DNA from: Ceratodon purpureus
Lineage: Eukaryota; Streptophyta; Bryopsida; Pseudoditrichales; Ditrichaceae
Length of the DNA stretch: 64,000 bases
Direction: 5' to 3'
NCBI GenBank assembly: GCA_014871385.1
Contig: CM026429.1
Location: forward strand, 13,181,783-13,245,782
Shown here one piece after another: positions 48,532 to 58,940 of the stretch. Below the pieces are notes generated by a model, which was given only the letters and a program-made list of their open reading frames with translations, was not told the DNA's origin and made no database searches. Each line of letters begins with the position of its first letter. Positions within the stretch are counted from its first letter, which is position 1. Position numbers and translations under genes: made by a program.

Positions 48532-50252
48532 TGTCTTTGTTTTAAGTATATGATTCAATCATAAGGCTAGATAAAATAAAGAATAAAGTGAAATCATATG
48601 TGAAATATTGAATGAAAAAGTGGAGAAATTTTTAGATAATCCTAATATGGTGTGTTTCACATACTATAAACTGTATAATACTTAATTATTTGAGAGATGA
48701 GTGTGAATGGCAAACTCAAACATAAGATACAATAGTTTTTTATTTCTAAATTGAAACTTTTTATGACAATATATAGTCTAATATGATATAACATTCTTAC
48801 AAAAATGGCATGGACACTAAAAAATAGAATTCAATTGTCAGAATTAACATCATTGATACTAGAAATTCTAGATTTTTTTAAATATGTAAGTTTACTTTGC
48901 AAAGAAAACCCTATATAAGTTCTATAAATAATTTAAAATATCATTATAAATCTCAACTTAGACATTGTCAAATTCATGTGGTTCTATCTTTCCAAATAAA
49001 ATGTCAATAATGAAATCTATAGTTGATGCAATAAAGAGTAGAAAAGCAAACCTTATATATACTTCAAAATATCTTGGAGCAATACAAAGGTTTATAAAAT
49101 AATCCTTGAGTCTCTAAATACTTGTATTTTGACACATGGATTCCAATTTTTATATAATCATTGAAGTTATTTATTGACTAAATTTCTTGTTTTGGAAAAA
49201 CAAATAAAGATGTTTGTATTGAAATCCAATATGCTGCCATTGAAAAATAGGCTTCAATTAAGAAATTGAAACATGTTAATATCAAAGTATGTGCTTCAAT
49301 TATAAGCGTGAATGAGGCCAAGAAGAAAGTAAGATCATAGGTGATGTATTAATTGAAAAATTATGTTGAATTAACATATAGCTTCATTATTCAAACTAGT
49401 TTGATTCAGTCACGGTTGGAGATTTTTGACTTATTTTATTTGTGTTGATATTAGTAAGACTATTCATAGTATCTAACTGTATTTATGTAAACATATCTCA
49501 ATCAAACAAGTGCCAATTAAACTTTGGTAAGATTAGATCGTTAGATTAAAAATTATAATATGTCTTTAAATTTCTAATAACATACAAATTGAGGTTTTGA
49601 AGGATGTGTGGCTTTTAAAGTTAAATAAAGTTTGGTTAATTTTTTTTAAAATGCAAGCAAAAAGGTTTAACAATGACCTATGTCAACATCCTCCAATGAA
49701 GTCTACTATGTGAAGAATACATCCACACATAATAATGGTGCATTTTATAACTAAGAGTGATATATTAATACACGGTTTAAGACAAAAATGTAGGATTTGG
49801 TACAAGAGTAAAAGGATTTGGTACATTAATAAAGATTCAAAAACATAAAATTATACAACACAAACAAGAAAATACAAATAAAAATAAAAATAAACATGAT
49901 AACAAACTTTGATAAACAAGGAATACCACACAATGCATGTAGTATTTTTTATCATTTGAAGTATTCGTAGTATTTGTGTGTTTTGTTCATAGATATTTTA
50001 ATAGTTGTACAATTCTAAATTGAATTCTTACTTTTCTAGAGATATATGCTGCAATCCTCCAACTCTAATCATCAAAATTCAAAATCCAATTCTTCATAGA
50101 CTTTTTATTATTTGCATTTTTGACTTTCTAATGCTCTCAAAGGACATCTAGACGTCAAAAGATTTGAACGATGATGTTTGTTGTTGCTATTTAAGCATGT
50201 CCAATGGAGGTCTAAGAAAAGGTTGAAAGAGGAGAATTAGACTTGGTTCTAG
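48532..50252. other. Non-coding AT-rich region
   Basis: Very AT-rich, with no gene or paired repeat recognised. Confidence 0.3.
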
Positions 50253-50254
50253 TA

Positions 50255-50701
50255 CAGTCCACCTTCTATGAATGTTACACCTATAAGTGTTAACCATCTC
50301 TAAATGTCAACTTTCTTCTACTCCCTACATATTGTACACTATAAATGTTAAACTTGTTAACTGTTAACAAAATGGTACTCCCTTCGTTGTAAATTTGACT
50401 CTATAAATGTTAATAAATGAAATACAACTATAATTTGGATGATAAAAAATACACATACAGTTACATTCATCTCTTTTTCACTCGTGATTTGTAAACTTGA
50501 TATTGAATAAAGTTTTATTTGGGTTTACAATTTTATAAATGGTATTCTTTTACAAGGACTCTTCACAACCGCTTATATTTATAAATGTTAAGATTTGTAT
50601 ATTGCTTCAAAAAGTAAATTTTTAATTGTTAACTGTTAACACCTCTATAAATATTAACTTTGATCCACTCCATAGGGTTAACATTTATAGAGGGTAGACT
50701 G
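50255..50701. mobile_element. pogo/Emigrant-like MITE, 447 bp, TA target duplication
   Basis: The ends CAGTCCACCTTCTATGAATG and, inverted, CAGTCTACCCTCTATAAATG are flanked by TA (50253-50254 and 50702-50703). The CAGT...CCTCTATAAAT signature is that of plant Emigrant/Lemi elements mobilised by pogo transposases. Further ctataaatgttaa and ttaactgttaac words repeat inside. It is non-coding. Confidence 0.75.
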
Positions 50702-50703
50702 TA

Positions 50704-51858
50704 TTAAGAAATCTATTCAACGTAAGAAAGTACAATTTAAAATGTTGTGAATCCAACAATGGTGTTAGATTTGTCTAAAAGTACTTACTTTTTGAGACGT
50801 CCCCTCATAGACTTCATATATGACCTTTTATCGAGGTTCAGGGTTGGAGTTTAGGCTTTTGCCACATCCTAAAGCTTATTATAAATATTCAAAAACAATA
50901 TTGCATACCATGTTTGCACCCCATATGCATGAGATATGAATGGATGAAAATATGAATGTGCATACTTCATCCACGCATATTATATACATGTAGGATCCAA
51001 ACATGTAGTGTGATACCATTTTGGAATTCTTATCATAGGTCATAGGTCGTGGTAAACTTTATTTTTATATATTTTTATTTTGTATATGTCCAAGGTAATG
51101 ATACTCTATTTATGAAAGTTATGAAATTAAACTTTTTCCACATGCTGAAAATACATCAACAACTTCAAGTCGTGACATTTGAATGGAATGTGTAAAACTT
51201 TTTATTTGATATATGTTTTTGAGGGTTTTATTACGTTAGAACAAAAACATATGGAAATTAAGTGACAAAAGTCATGAAAAAGTAATCTGAAGACTAGTAA
51301 CTATCATAACTAGAAGTTTGATATAGTCCCAACTTATTGAATATATAATCATTATTATGCTATACATGGATTTAAACATAATATTGAAAAAAATTAATAT
51401 TAGAATTTAGGTTATATTGTATTAAAAGAGGTTTGATGCTTGAAAGTTATGAAATGGAGATTACAACAAGTTCATGACATTATAAACTCATGAGATACTT
51501 CAACATTTTTACTCTATGCAAAGAAATGATTGAAATTTAGAATTTAGGGCTTTAGATTTAAGGTTCCATAGATGCCCCTTATGTTTTGGCATACTTTTTT
51601 TAGGTCTTGGGATCACCACCCCATTTCCCACTATTGTAGTTCTAATGGTGAAAAAACCTCCATATCACTGTCTCCATTTCGAACATAAGGAAGTTGGACT
51701 TTGGTCAAATGTTGTAGCTTTTAGTGGCCTAGTATTTTGAAAATCATTATTTGGGACATTTGAAGATAGCCTACCCGACTAAATTGACCATAGGAAATAC
51801 AACAATCAAGTTTGCTTTGTCTAAAAATGCTTAATTTAGAAGATGTACTTTCATGGAC
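50704..51858. other. Non-coding AT-rich region
   Basis: No gene was recognised. Confidence 0.3.
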
Positions 51859-51862
51859 TTAA

Positions 51863-52713
51863 CCCCTAAAGTTCTGAGGGTATTTTTCATCAAAACTGCC
51901 TGAAAACAGCCCCTCTTCAAATCAAGGTGGCTTTTGCTAAGTTGGGGTCTTAATTAGTACATCTAACCGTAAGATCTTGTAGCTAACTTCTATGTCTACA
52001 TGTCCACCAAATCTTAGACAGTCATTCCTCACCAATTGCAAGATCATAACGTTCAAAGTTGAAAATCAAGTTTTTTTTCTCTGCGCAAAAAGGGAACAGT
52101 AGAGTTTTGAAGGCCCAAAAAACCATTTTTTTGCATTATGAATTTTGGCAGTTTTGATGCACATCAAAGAAGACTAAGTTAGCTAATTGTAATAAAAAAA
52201 TCATATTCAAAAAAGTTGTGGAAGGTTGCCAAAAAAATCATTTTCCGCTAGGGGGTATACTCAAATTCACAAACAAAGGCTGTTTTTTGACAATAAAAAT
52301 AGCATATAAAAAAAAATTGGATTAAAAATCCAAACGATGGGAACATGCTCTACTACCTTTTCTATACATAGAAATTTTTATTTTTGAAAAATATCAAAAT
52401 CTCAATTTTTGGTGGAATTTCAAAGTTTTGTCTTTGGGCAGATTTTGGTAATTTTGGGCAGTTTTGGGCAGAATTTGCTGCATTCACTGTCATTCTTATT
52501 GGCTAACTGACTGCCCTTGGAGGAGCTTTTGCGGTTCAGAGGTGAATAACTTTTCACTCCGACATCGGAATTGAGAATAAAAAATACCGACACGAAGCTC
52601 TCACCAAGGCCTACTTTCATTAAAAATTTCATTAATTTTGAATTCAAATTGCATTCGCAGGTACATGCCCAAACTCCAAAATAGCCCCATTTTGCCACAT
52701 TGTCCTTTAGGGG
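51863..52713. mobile_element. piggyBac-like MITE, 851 bp, TTAA target duplications
   Basis: TTAA occurs at 51859-51862 and 52714-52717. Ends are CCCCTAAAGTTCTGAG and, inverted, CCCCTAAAGGACAATGTGGC. The second end matches the left end of the 22513-23426 element over more than 50 bp, through gagtttgggcatgtac against gagtttaggcatgtac. The element is inverted relative to that copy. It is non-coding. Confidence 0.8.
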
Positions 52714-52717
52714 TTAA

Positions 52718-53571
52718 AAGATGTCTTTTCTACACGCACACCATGGAGCATATATAGTATCCCAAATCTCTACTCTTCAACACCTGCAAATTAATATACC
52801 ATTCCTGATCCCTCGTCCATTCAAATAATTCCAACTCATTGTAATCATGGTCACAACTGTGAATGGATTTCTTCTGCAGTGATCGACAAGGTCCTAACTT
52901 CATCCGTGACAATGGCATTGTACTCAGCTAGTAAGTGCAATGGAGTCCTGATAATTTGCTTCGGGTTTGTGGGATTAAGTAGCTAAATCGAGAGGGTGAA
53001 TTAGTGATTATTCAGCCTCATCCAGTTCCATTCTTAAAGCTGATTGAGGTTCCATTTGGCATATATGTTTATATATCCTATCAAATACAATTAGCATACT
53101 ATGATGGATTACATAAATCACTCAAGAATTCGATGTAAACATTAATGGTAACCGTTCAGTTTTTAGAAATGAGTCTTCTTTCCTTTGTGCAATCGATAAA
53201 AAAGTAAAAATCCATTCAACGGAAACACAGCCAGGGGTATGAATTACTCTCAGAGCTTGGGACTAACAAGTGAAAGAGGTCTCAAAAGTGATGCAGAAAC
53301 TCACAAGGGCAGCTTATTCAGAAGAAAGCAAAAAATTAATGCTAGCACGTTAAATTGCATACCATGACTCTGTAGAAATTGGCCTTGCTTCCCCAAGCGA
53401 ACATTCTGCCTGCGACATTAAGTGTGAAAGCATTCCAGAACCAAACTGCTAGCTCCATGAGGAACGAGTCAGACAGCAAAAAGGATGTTCAGCGAATCAG
53501 CACCGAGTTGAAAACTAAAGTTGCAGATTAACGTTGATGAAGTAATCGTCCACTCTGAACACTAATTAGAA
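52718..53571. other. Intergenic region with a dispersed repeat
   Basis: 53234-53394 (ggggtatgaattactctcag to ggccttgcttcc) resembles 60690-60836. The rest shows no gene. Confidence 0.4.
53234..53394. repeat. Dispersed repeat, copy A
   Basis: Blocks ggggtat.aattac.ctca.agcttgg, cacaagg, ttgaattgcatacc-like and ttggccttgcttcc are shared with 60690-60836, and some with 60051-60119. Confidence 0.6.
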
Positions 53572-53575
53572 TTAA

Positions 53576-54256
53576 CCCCTAAACGCCTAAACGACCAAAA
53601 ACTGGTCGTTTTCATTTTTCCAAGTTCCATTACTGTCATCCAAATGACAATTTTTCATCCATTTTTTTTTCACGTGGTAAAGTTGAGAGAGATCTATCTA
53701 ACCTCATTAAAAAATTCTCAAAATAATAATTTCATGAATTTTGGTGCCTCCTTAAAGTCAAAAAGATCAATACCGTGTGTGTATTCAAAAATTCCTTGGT
53801 ACAGACAGCTGAAACGCAATTTTGACTATCGGGATGATCTTTTTTGCAGTTGAGGTAAACTAATGAAATGTAGTTTGACAAATCTATTTTCCATTCCAAT
53901 TTAAAAATTTGAAAAATACCTAAAATTGAGTGATTTATAGCTGGTATAAGATGAAGGGGTATAACCGTGGCTACTTCTTGATTTTCCACGGTTTTAGATT
54001 TTTTCATCATATTTTTGAATTAAAACATTATTTTTGAGCACGGTAAGTAATATAAGGTTTTTGGTTGTAATATTCATCTATGGTAAATATTTCATAATTT
54101 TTTAGTATAACCTATATTTGATATGAATTTTCTTTGTTTGTTTTGATTTGAAAATTTATATTAATTACATTCATATTTTACATTATTTATAGTAGCAAAA
54201 TAGAGCATCCAAAGTCAAAGTCTATTTCCGTGGTCATAGGCTCAGGCATTTGGGGG
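53576..54256. mobile_element. TTAA-flanked element, 681 bp, second family
   Basis: TTAA occurs on both sides (53572-53575 and 54257-54260). Ends are CCCCTAAACGCCTAAACGAC and, inverted, CCCCCAAATGCCTGAGCC. The interior is not shared with the other TTAA elements. It has no convincing coding frame. Confidence 0.6.
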
Positions 54257-54260
54257 TTAA

Positions 54261-54915
54261 CTTCAATTTCACATACACAAAAACACAACTCGATTTAGAA
54301 ACGCTTAGACAACGGAAAAAATCATCATCTTAGAATTGAATATCCCACACTGACAGTTCTAGACAAGTGCTCCACTGTAGTAACAGTCCTCACTTATGAC
54401 TCCAGCCATAGTTACATAGACTAACAACACATGGATCCACATCACACGACAAAAGCCCAGCGCACGCATTCGATCATCTCCTACAGTCCACACACAACAG
54501 GTATTCATTGGACACATGTATTAAGTTAGGGTCATTCAATCAGAATTTACACATGCATCCTAGCGAAAAAAACCAAAGCCCATTTCATGAGGTTTTAGGG
54601 TTTGTAAGCAATGCTATGATTATGACCCACCAGCACACGTACTTCCCGGATCATCAATCCCATTCGTAATCCTTCCCATGCCCGCAATTTTTGTGCTCTT
54701 ACCACACGAGGAGGCTCAGTAATTTTTTTATTTTTTTTGGTAACAAGATGTCTTGACATTCAAATATCATTTTCTCTTTTGCAGCATAACAACATCTATT
54801 GGAGGAGAAGGAAGAATATATAATCCTATAATAGTGCAAAAGGGAGAAGATATATAATCCTGAGCACATTCTACAAAATGTCCAAAGCATCTCTCAAAAT
54901 TCTTGAACACAAACA
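54261..54915. other. Downstream region of the diflavin reductase gene
   Basis: It probably includes the 3' untranslated region of the minus-strand gene. No other gene was seen. Confidence 0.4.
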
Positions 54916-56919
54916 TCACGACCATGCCTCAACTACATACCGACCCTTGCGCTCAAGATCTCTCAAATATTTCGAGACGGAATCCTGAGGCCATCCTGTC
55001 TCCTTCGCGATTACACTCTCAAAAGCTGACAATACATCAGCTGGCATCTTGTCGGCAGATCCAGCAACATAAATAGCTGCTCCAGACTGCATCATCTGCA
55101 AAACTTTTTCCCCCTGCTCAGTGATTTTATGCTGCACGTATATCTTCTCCAGTTGATCTCTAGAAAAAGCAACAAAAAAGTCTCCACCCACTTCAACTGA
55201 GAGGACATTTTGGCCTTTAGACCAAGCAGACCAATCTGCTCTGTACAAGAAGTCTTTGGACTTATATCGACAGCCAAAGAAGAATAAAACTGGTGCCACC
55301 GCTTCTCCCTTGTTCGAGAGTGCTATTCGCTCTTGAATAAATGATCGGAAAGGAGCACAGCCGGTTCCAGGTCCAACAAGGATCAGCGGCACAGAAGGAG
55401 AAGGCAGAGATATAGCACCCTTTGTAAACCAAACAGGTAGGAAAACCTTCCCCTGCTTGGGATCAAGTGAGGCGAGCCACGAAGAGCAGAGACCTCGTCG
55501 TTTCCTCTTAAATGGAGTCGTCCACTCAACCACAGCTACTGTCAGGTGAGCTTCATTTGGATGTGCCAAAGGGGATGATGAGATGGAGAAGGAGCGCTGT
55601 TGAAGACGAGGCACAGTTTGCAGAAGCCATTCAAATGGTAACTGAACAGACGAAAAGTCCTCTAATACTTCAAGAACTGTCCGTCGTTCTCGTTGATTAT
55701 AGCGATACAAATCATCACGACCTTCAGGAGTTGAAAAATACTGCAGTCGTTCCTTCTCATGTTCAGCTTCGGCGAAGTGGCTCATAACTTCAAAAAAATA
55801 ACGGCGAGGGGAAGCAGAATCTATGTCCATGAGAGCTTCGACAATTGTCCTAAGCGAAACCACTGTTTTTTCTGACGTAAATTCAACGTCTACTGCCTGC
55901 GTAAGAGTGCAAACATCACTGTTTGCAGCTTCCACCGTAACAAAGGTATCTCCATCCAGGCCACAGCGACTTAAGAATTTGTCAATAGATGCATGGTTTT
56001 GGCACGGCAACAAGGTCAATATATCCCCCGGCACATATCGAGTTCCCGAGCTTCCTAATTCCAGTTCAATGGAGCTTCCTAATTCCAGTTCAATGTGCCG
56101 AACGTCTTGGTCGTGATCTTCACTAGTGATCCGAGAATTCGTCAGCAGCTTAGCAAATACTGGCATGCTTGGGGGACCATACCCCGTGCTATTACTGTTG
56201 TGCTCCCTTGCATTTCCGAAAGGGTTACCCGCAGAGTCTACCATAGCCCGTGCTCTCCCATGTTCAACCCATCTTTCTACAATATCCGTCTTTGGTCTTT
56301 CACGCATAGCAGCCAGGTTAGACTCTGGCGCTCTGGAATCATAATAAGTGACCCTGTACTTGGGAGGATCCAGAATAATATTACCTGTTTCATCCGGTCT
56401 GCGGTCTTCAAGCCCAGCTGGGAGTGGAACATGCTGGCGCAACGCAACCCACAGCTCCGCCAACCAAGGGTCCAAACCGGCCTCGAAACCAGATGGGTGC
56501 TGATCATCTCCCAGCCCTCTGGGCACCACGGCCTGTCCACCCAAATCCAACAGCCTCCTGTCCAACTTCTTCCCAGTGACGTTATACTTCTGGTACCCAG
56601 AGTCGCCCAACCCGAACACAGCGAAGAGGATCGACTCCAACCACCTGTGCCCCAAGCTTTTCCGTAACAACGACCTCCAAAACGCTCTCATCGACTGCGG
56701 CGGCTCCCCCTGTCCCGTCGTCGACACCACGAAGACCACAACACTCTCCTGAGGTAGCTCGTTCGCGTCATACAAGTGCATGGACTCTACCACAGGCTTG
56801 AAGTGATGGCGTGCCGCCTCTCGTCCCACGCGCTCCGCTACGTCCTGCGCGTTCCCAGTCTGGGTTGCGTACAGAACCAGCATCTTCTGCCGCTCCCCCA
56901 TCTCTCCCGACCCTCGCAT
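54916..56919 (-). CDS. ATR3: NADPH-dependent diflavin oxidoreductase (ATR3/Tah18 type)
   Basis: This protein passes electrons from NADPH through FAD and FMN to the Dre2/anamorsin Fe-S protein for cytosolic iron-sulfur assembly. Here it is 667 residues in one uninterrupted frame. Residues 13-160 are the flavodoxin/FMN domain (LYATQTGNAQDVAERV, STTGQGEPP, FGLGDSGYQKYN). Residues about 250-450 are the FAD-binding region with the connecting helices, ending in RSFSISSS. Residues 511-650 are the NADPH domain (LILVGPGTGCAPFRSFIQER, FFFGCRYKSKDFLY, AIYVAGSADKMPADV). The C-terminus ends YVVEAWS, as expected. A 24-bp tandem duplication at 56048-56095 gives IELELGSS twice (276-291). Met7 is an alternative start. 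The absence of introns differs from the Arabidopsis gene. Confidence 0.95.
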   Translation of the reverse strand: MRGSGEMGERQKMLVLYATQTGNAQDVAERVGREAARHHFKPVVESMHLYDANELPQESVVVFVVSTTGQGEPPQSMRAFWRSLLRKSLGHRWLESILFAVFGLGDSGYQKYNVTGKKLDRRLLDLGGQAVVPRGLGDDQHPSGFEAGLDPWLAELWVALRQHVPLPAGLEDRRPDETGNIILDPPKYRVTYYDSRAPESNLAAMRERPKTDIVERWVEHGRARAMVDSAGNPFGNAREHNSNSTGYGPPSMPVFAKLLTNSRITSEDHDQDVRHIELELGSSIELELGSSGTRYVPGDILTLLPCQNHASIDKFLSRCGLDGDTFVTVEAANSDVCTLTQAVDVEFTSEKTVVSLRTIVEALMDIDSASPRRYFFEVMSHFAEAEHEKERLQYFSTPEGRDDLYRYNQRERRTVLEVLEDFSSVQLPFEWLLQTVPRLQQRSFSISSSPLAHPNEAHLTVAVVEWTTPFKRKRRGLCSSWLASLDPKQGKVFLPVWFTKGAISLPSPSVPLILVGPGTGCAPFRSFIQERIALSNKGEAVAPVLFFFGCRYKSKDFLYRADWSAWSKGQNVLSVEVGGDFFVAFSRDQLEKIYVQHKITEQGEKVLQMMQSGAAIYVAGSADKMPADVLSAFESVIAKETGWPQDSVSKYLRDLERKGRYVVEAWS

Positions 56920-58546
56920 TTCTCAATCACATACATACCATCGGAGACTTCACATCAAGTTTCTGGTACGTAATTATCTCTTACCGAAAAGATTTATGAG
57001 CTACCACAGGAAATTGTGGAAGCAGGGGTGCTACGATGCTGAGCGCGCCAAACCACCTCCACCCAAACCCTATTTCTTCAAACTTCCAACTCCCGCTTCC
57101 AGTTCGCTTGCCAAACGTGAACAGAACTAAGAGAACTGTGCAACTCCAGGAGGCTCAGTATCAGCTCCACAAGGTTGTAATTCTGATTGCTTGCTGAGTC
57201 TGGGTTAAGTTAGTGGCACATCACCAAACAAACAATCAAAAATCAGCAACATATATATCTGAACTCGAGGAGGTTTGTTGTGTGTATGGTGTAGAGTAAC
57301 GGGTTTTAGTGTGTTCATAAAAACCAGAGCTCAATGAGATCAAACCCTCGGCGAATCTAAACCCTAAATTTAGCGTTCGTTACATCAATGCTAAAACTGG
57401 GGGAATGGGGTCAATGCTAAAACATTATGTTCAGCTAATCCAGTGATTTCGTACACTCTGCACTCGGTATTCAGAGTGCTCTGGAAGCAAAGAAATAATT
57501 TCCACTCGTATCAAATAAATGGCTGCTCGAAAGGACCATATTGCGAACGAGTAGGAGCTCCCAGAAATATAACCTGAAGGGAGTTGAAAAATAATGTGAA
57601 ACTCGCCTTCGGGTGCCACTGTTTCGTTCGTTTGGAGTATTGAACGATTTCTAGGTCTTCAGTCATTCCAGCCAAAATTCATCATAAACTCTTACTGCCA
57701 ATGACACCATTTTATGCTCAGCATCACTCTGCCTTGACTGATTTAATCAAGACTTGCTTCTGTTTCGGTCATTGGTGATAGCTGGCAGTCAATCGTTCAC
57801 AAATGAATTGCAGCATTGCATTACAAACCTAATACCAACCTTTTGAACGGTTGTCCAGTGAAATACCCAAAACCCAAAACCTTTAGTACAGTTGGAAACC
57901 CTAAATCCAGAACCCTCATTTCCACTCTGATCTGCAAGGCATGATGTTGAGCATAGTTACCTTCTCAGTGAATGTGGACGCAAGGAATATGGGCTTCACG
58001 TACTCTCAATCCTTCAGTCTGGCTATGAATCGATCGTGACCAAAATGCATGCGCGGAGACTGACAGGCGCAGAGAGGGACACCGCCGATGCATGCTGCAG
58101 TATACTCAATGTGATGTGCTATACTCAATGCAGATCAAAGCCATGAAGGACCTCGCACGATCGACTGAAATCCGCCATTGGGCATCATTGACGGTGCTGG
58201 GGTCCCCCACACTGCATATCTCCACGCAGACACAAACTACTCACCAACAAGTTACAACCTGCTCAGATTCTTCATGAATCAGGAACTCAAGTTATGAACT
58301 TGGCCACTCTCCAAGAGACGTGCCTGCAGATGCTAGACGTCGTCACAGACGAGGGACCACTTCACACCTTGCCTCAAGAGCTTCTTCCAACGAGAGTTTG
58401 TTTAGCAACATCCGCCAAATGCTTGCTACTACTATTTGGGAGTGATAATTAGTGTCTCCTTCTGACGTTTTTAAACCGATAGTTCAGGCGTCCAATGCCG
58501 AGGTTACCTCATAGTTACTGTATTTGGAGGTCACGAGAACTTGACT
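56920..58546. other. Upstream region of the diflavin reductase gene
   Basis: It holds the promoter and leader of the minus-strand gene. On the + strand an open stretch at 57036-57173 begins MLSAPNHLHPNPISS and ends before a GTTGTA sequence, but no following exon was found. Confidence 0.35.
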
Positions 58547-58549
58547 ACT

Positions 58550-58937
58550 AAGGTGGAACCACCTATTTCCGAACACTTAAGGAAATATCCTTGATGCAAA
58601 GCTGTGCATGATGTGAATTTTTTTCCACAGATCAGCAAATACTAGGATATGAGAATGGAAGTGAAATTATATTTTTCTCATTCTATATGAATAAGTTATG
58701 AATTTTCAGAGTTTTGTATGACTAGACACCTATATGTGTACATAGACCCCTTCTAAAAGCGTGCACAAAGACAACTCACCTTTTGGTGACTTGTGCTAAT
58801 CAATGAGAGCCTTGTGTTGGATTTGTTTTAGAAATGGAATCTTGCTTGTTCAGAAATAGGTGATGCATTGCTTGTGAATGCTGCCATTTATAGGGTTCGG
58901 TTATGGGATGCTGTTCGCCAATAGGTGGTTCCACCTT
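58550..58937. mobile_element. MITE, 388 bp, ACT target duplication
   Basis: The left end AAGGTGGAACCACCTATT pairs with the inverse of the right end (AATAGGTGGTTCCACCTT). Flanks are ACT at 58547-58549 and 58938-58940. The interior is non-coding. Confidence 0.65.
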
Positions 58938-58940
58938 ACT

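Noticed and set aside
22509-54260. Telomere-like CCCTAAA words
   Set aside because: They are single units next to TTAA at element borders, not tandem arrays, and are explained as transposon ends.
57036-57173. Possible first exon of a + strand gene head-to-head with ATR3
   Set aside because: 46 open codons with a weak GTTGTA donor and no downstream partner exon. It more likely belongs to the ATR3 promoter or leader.
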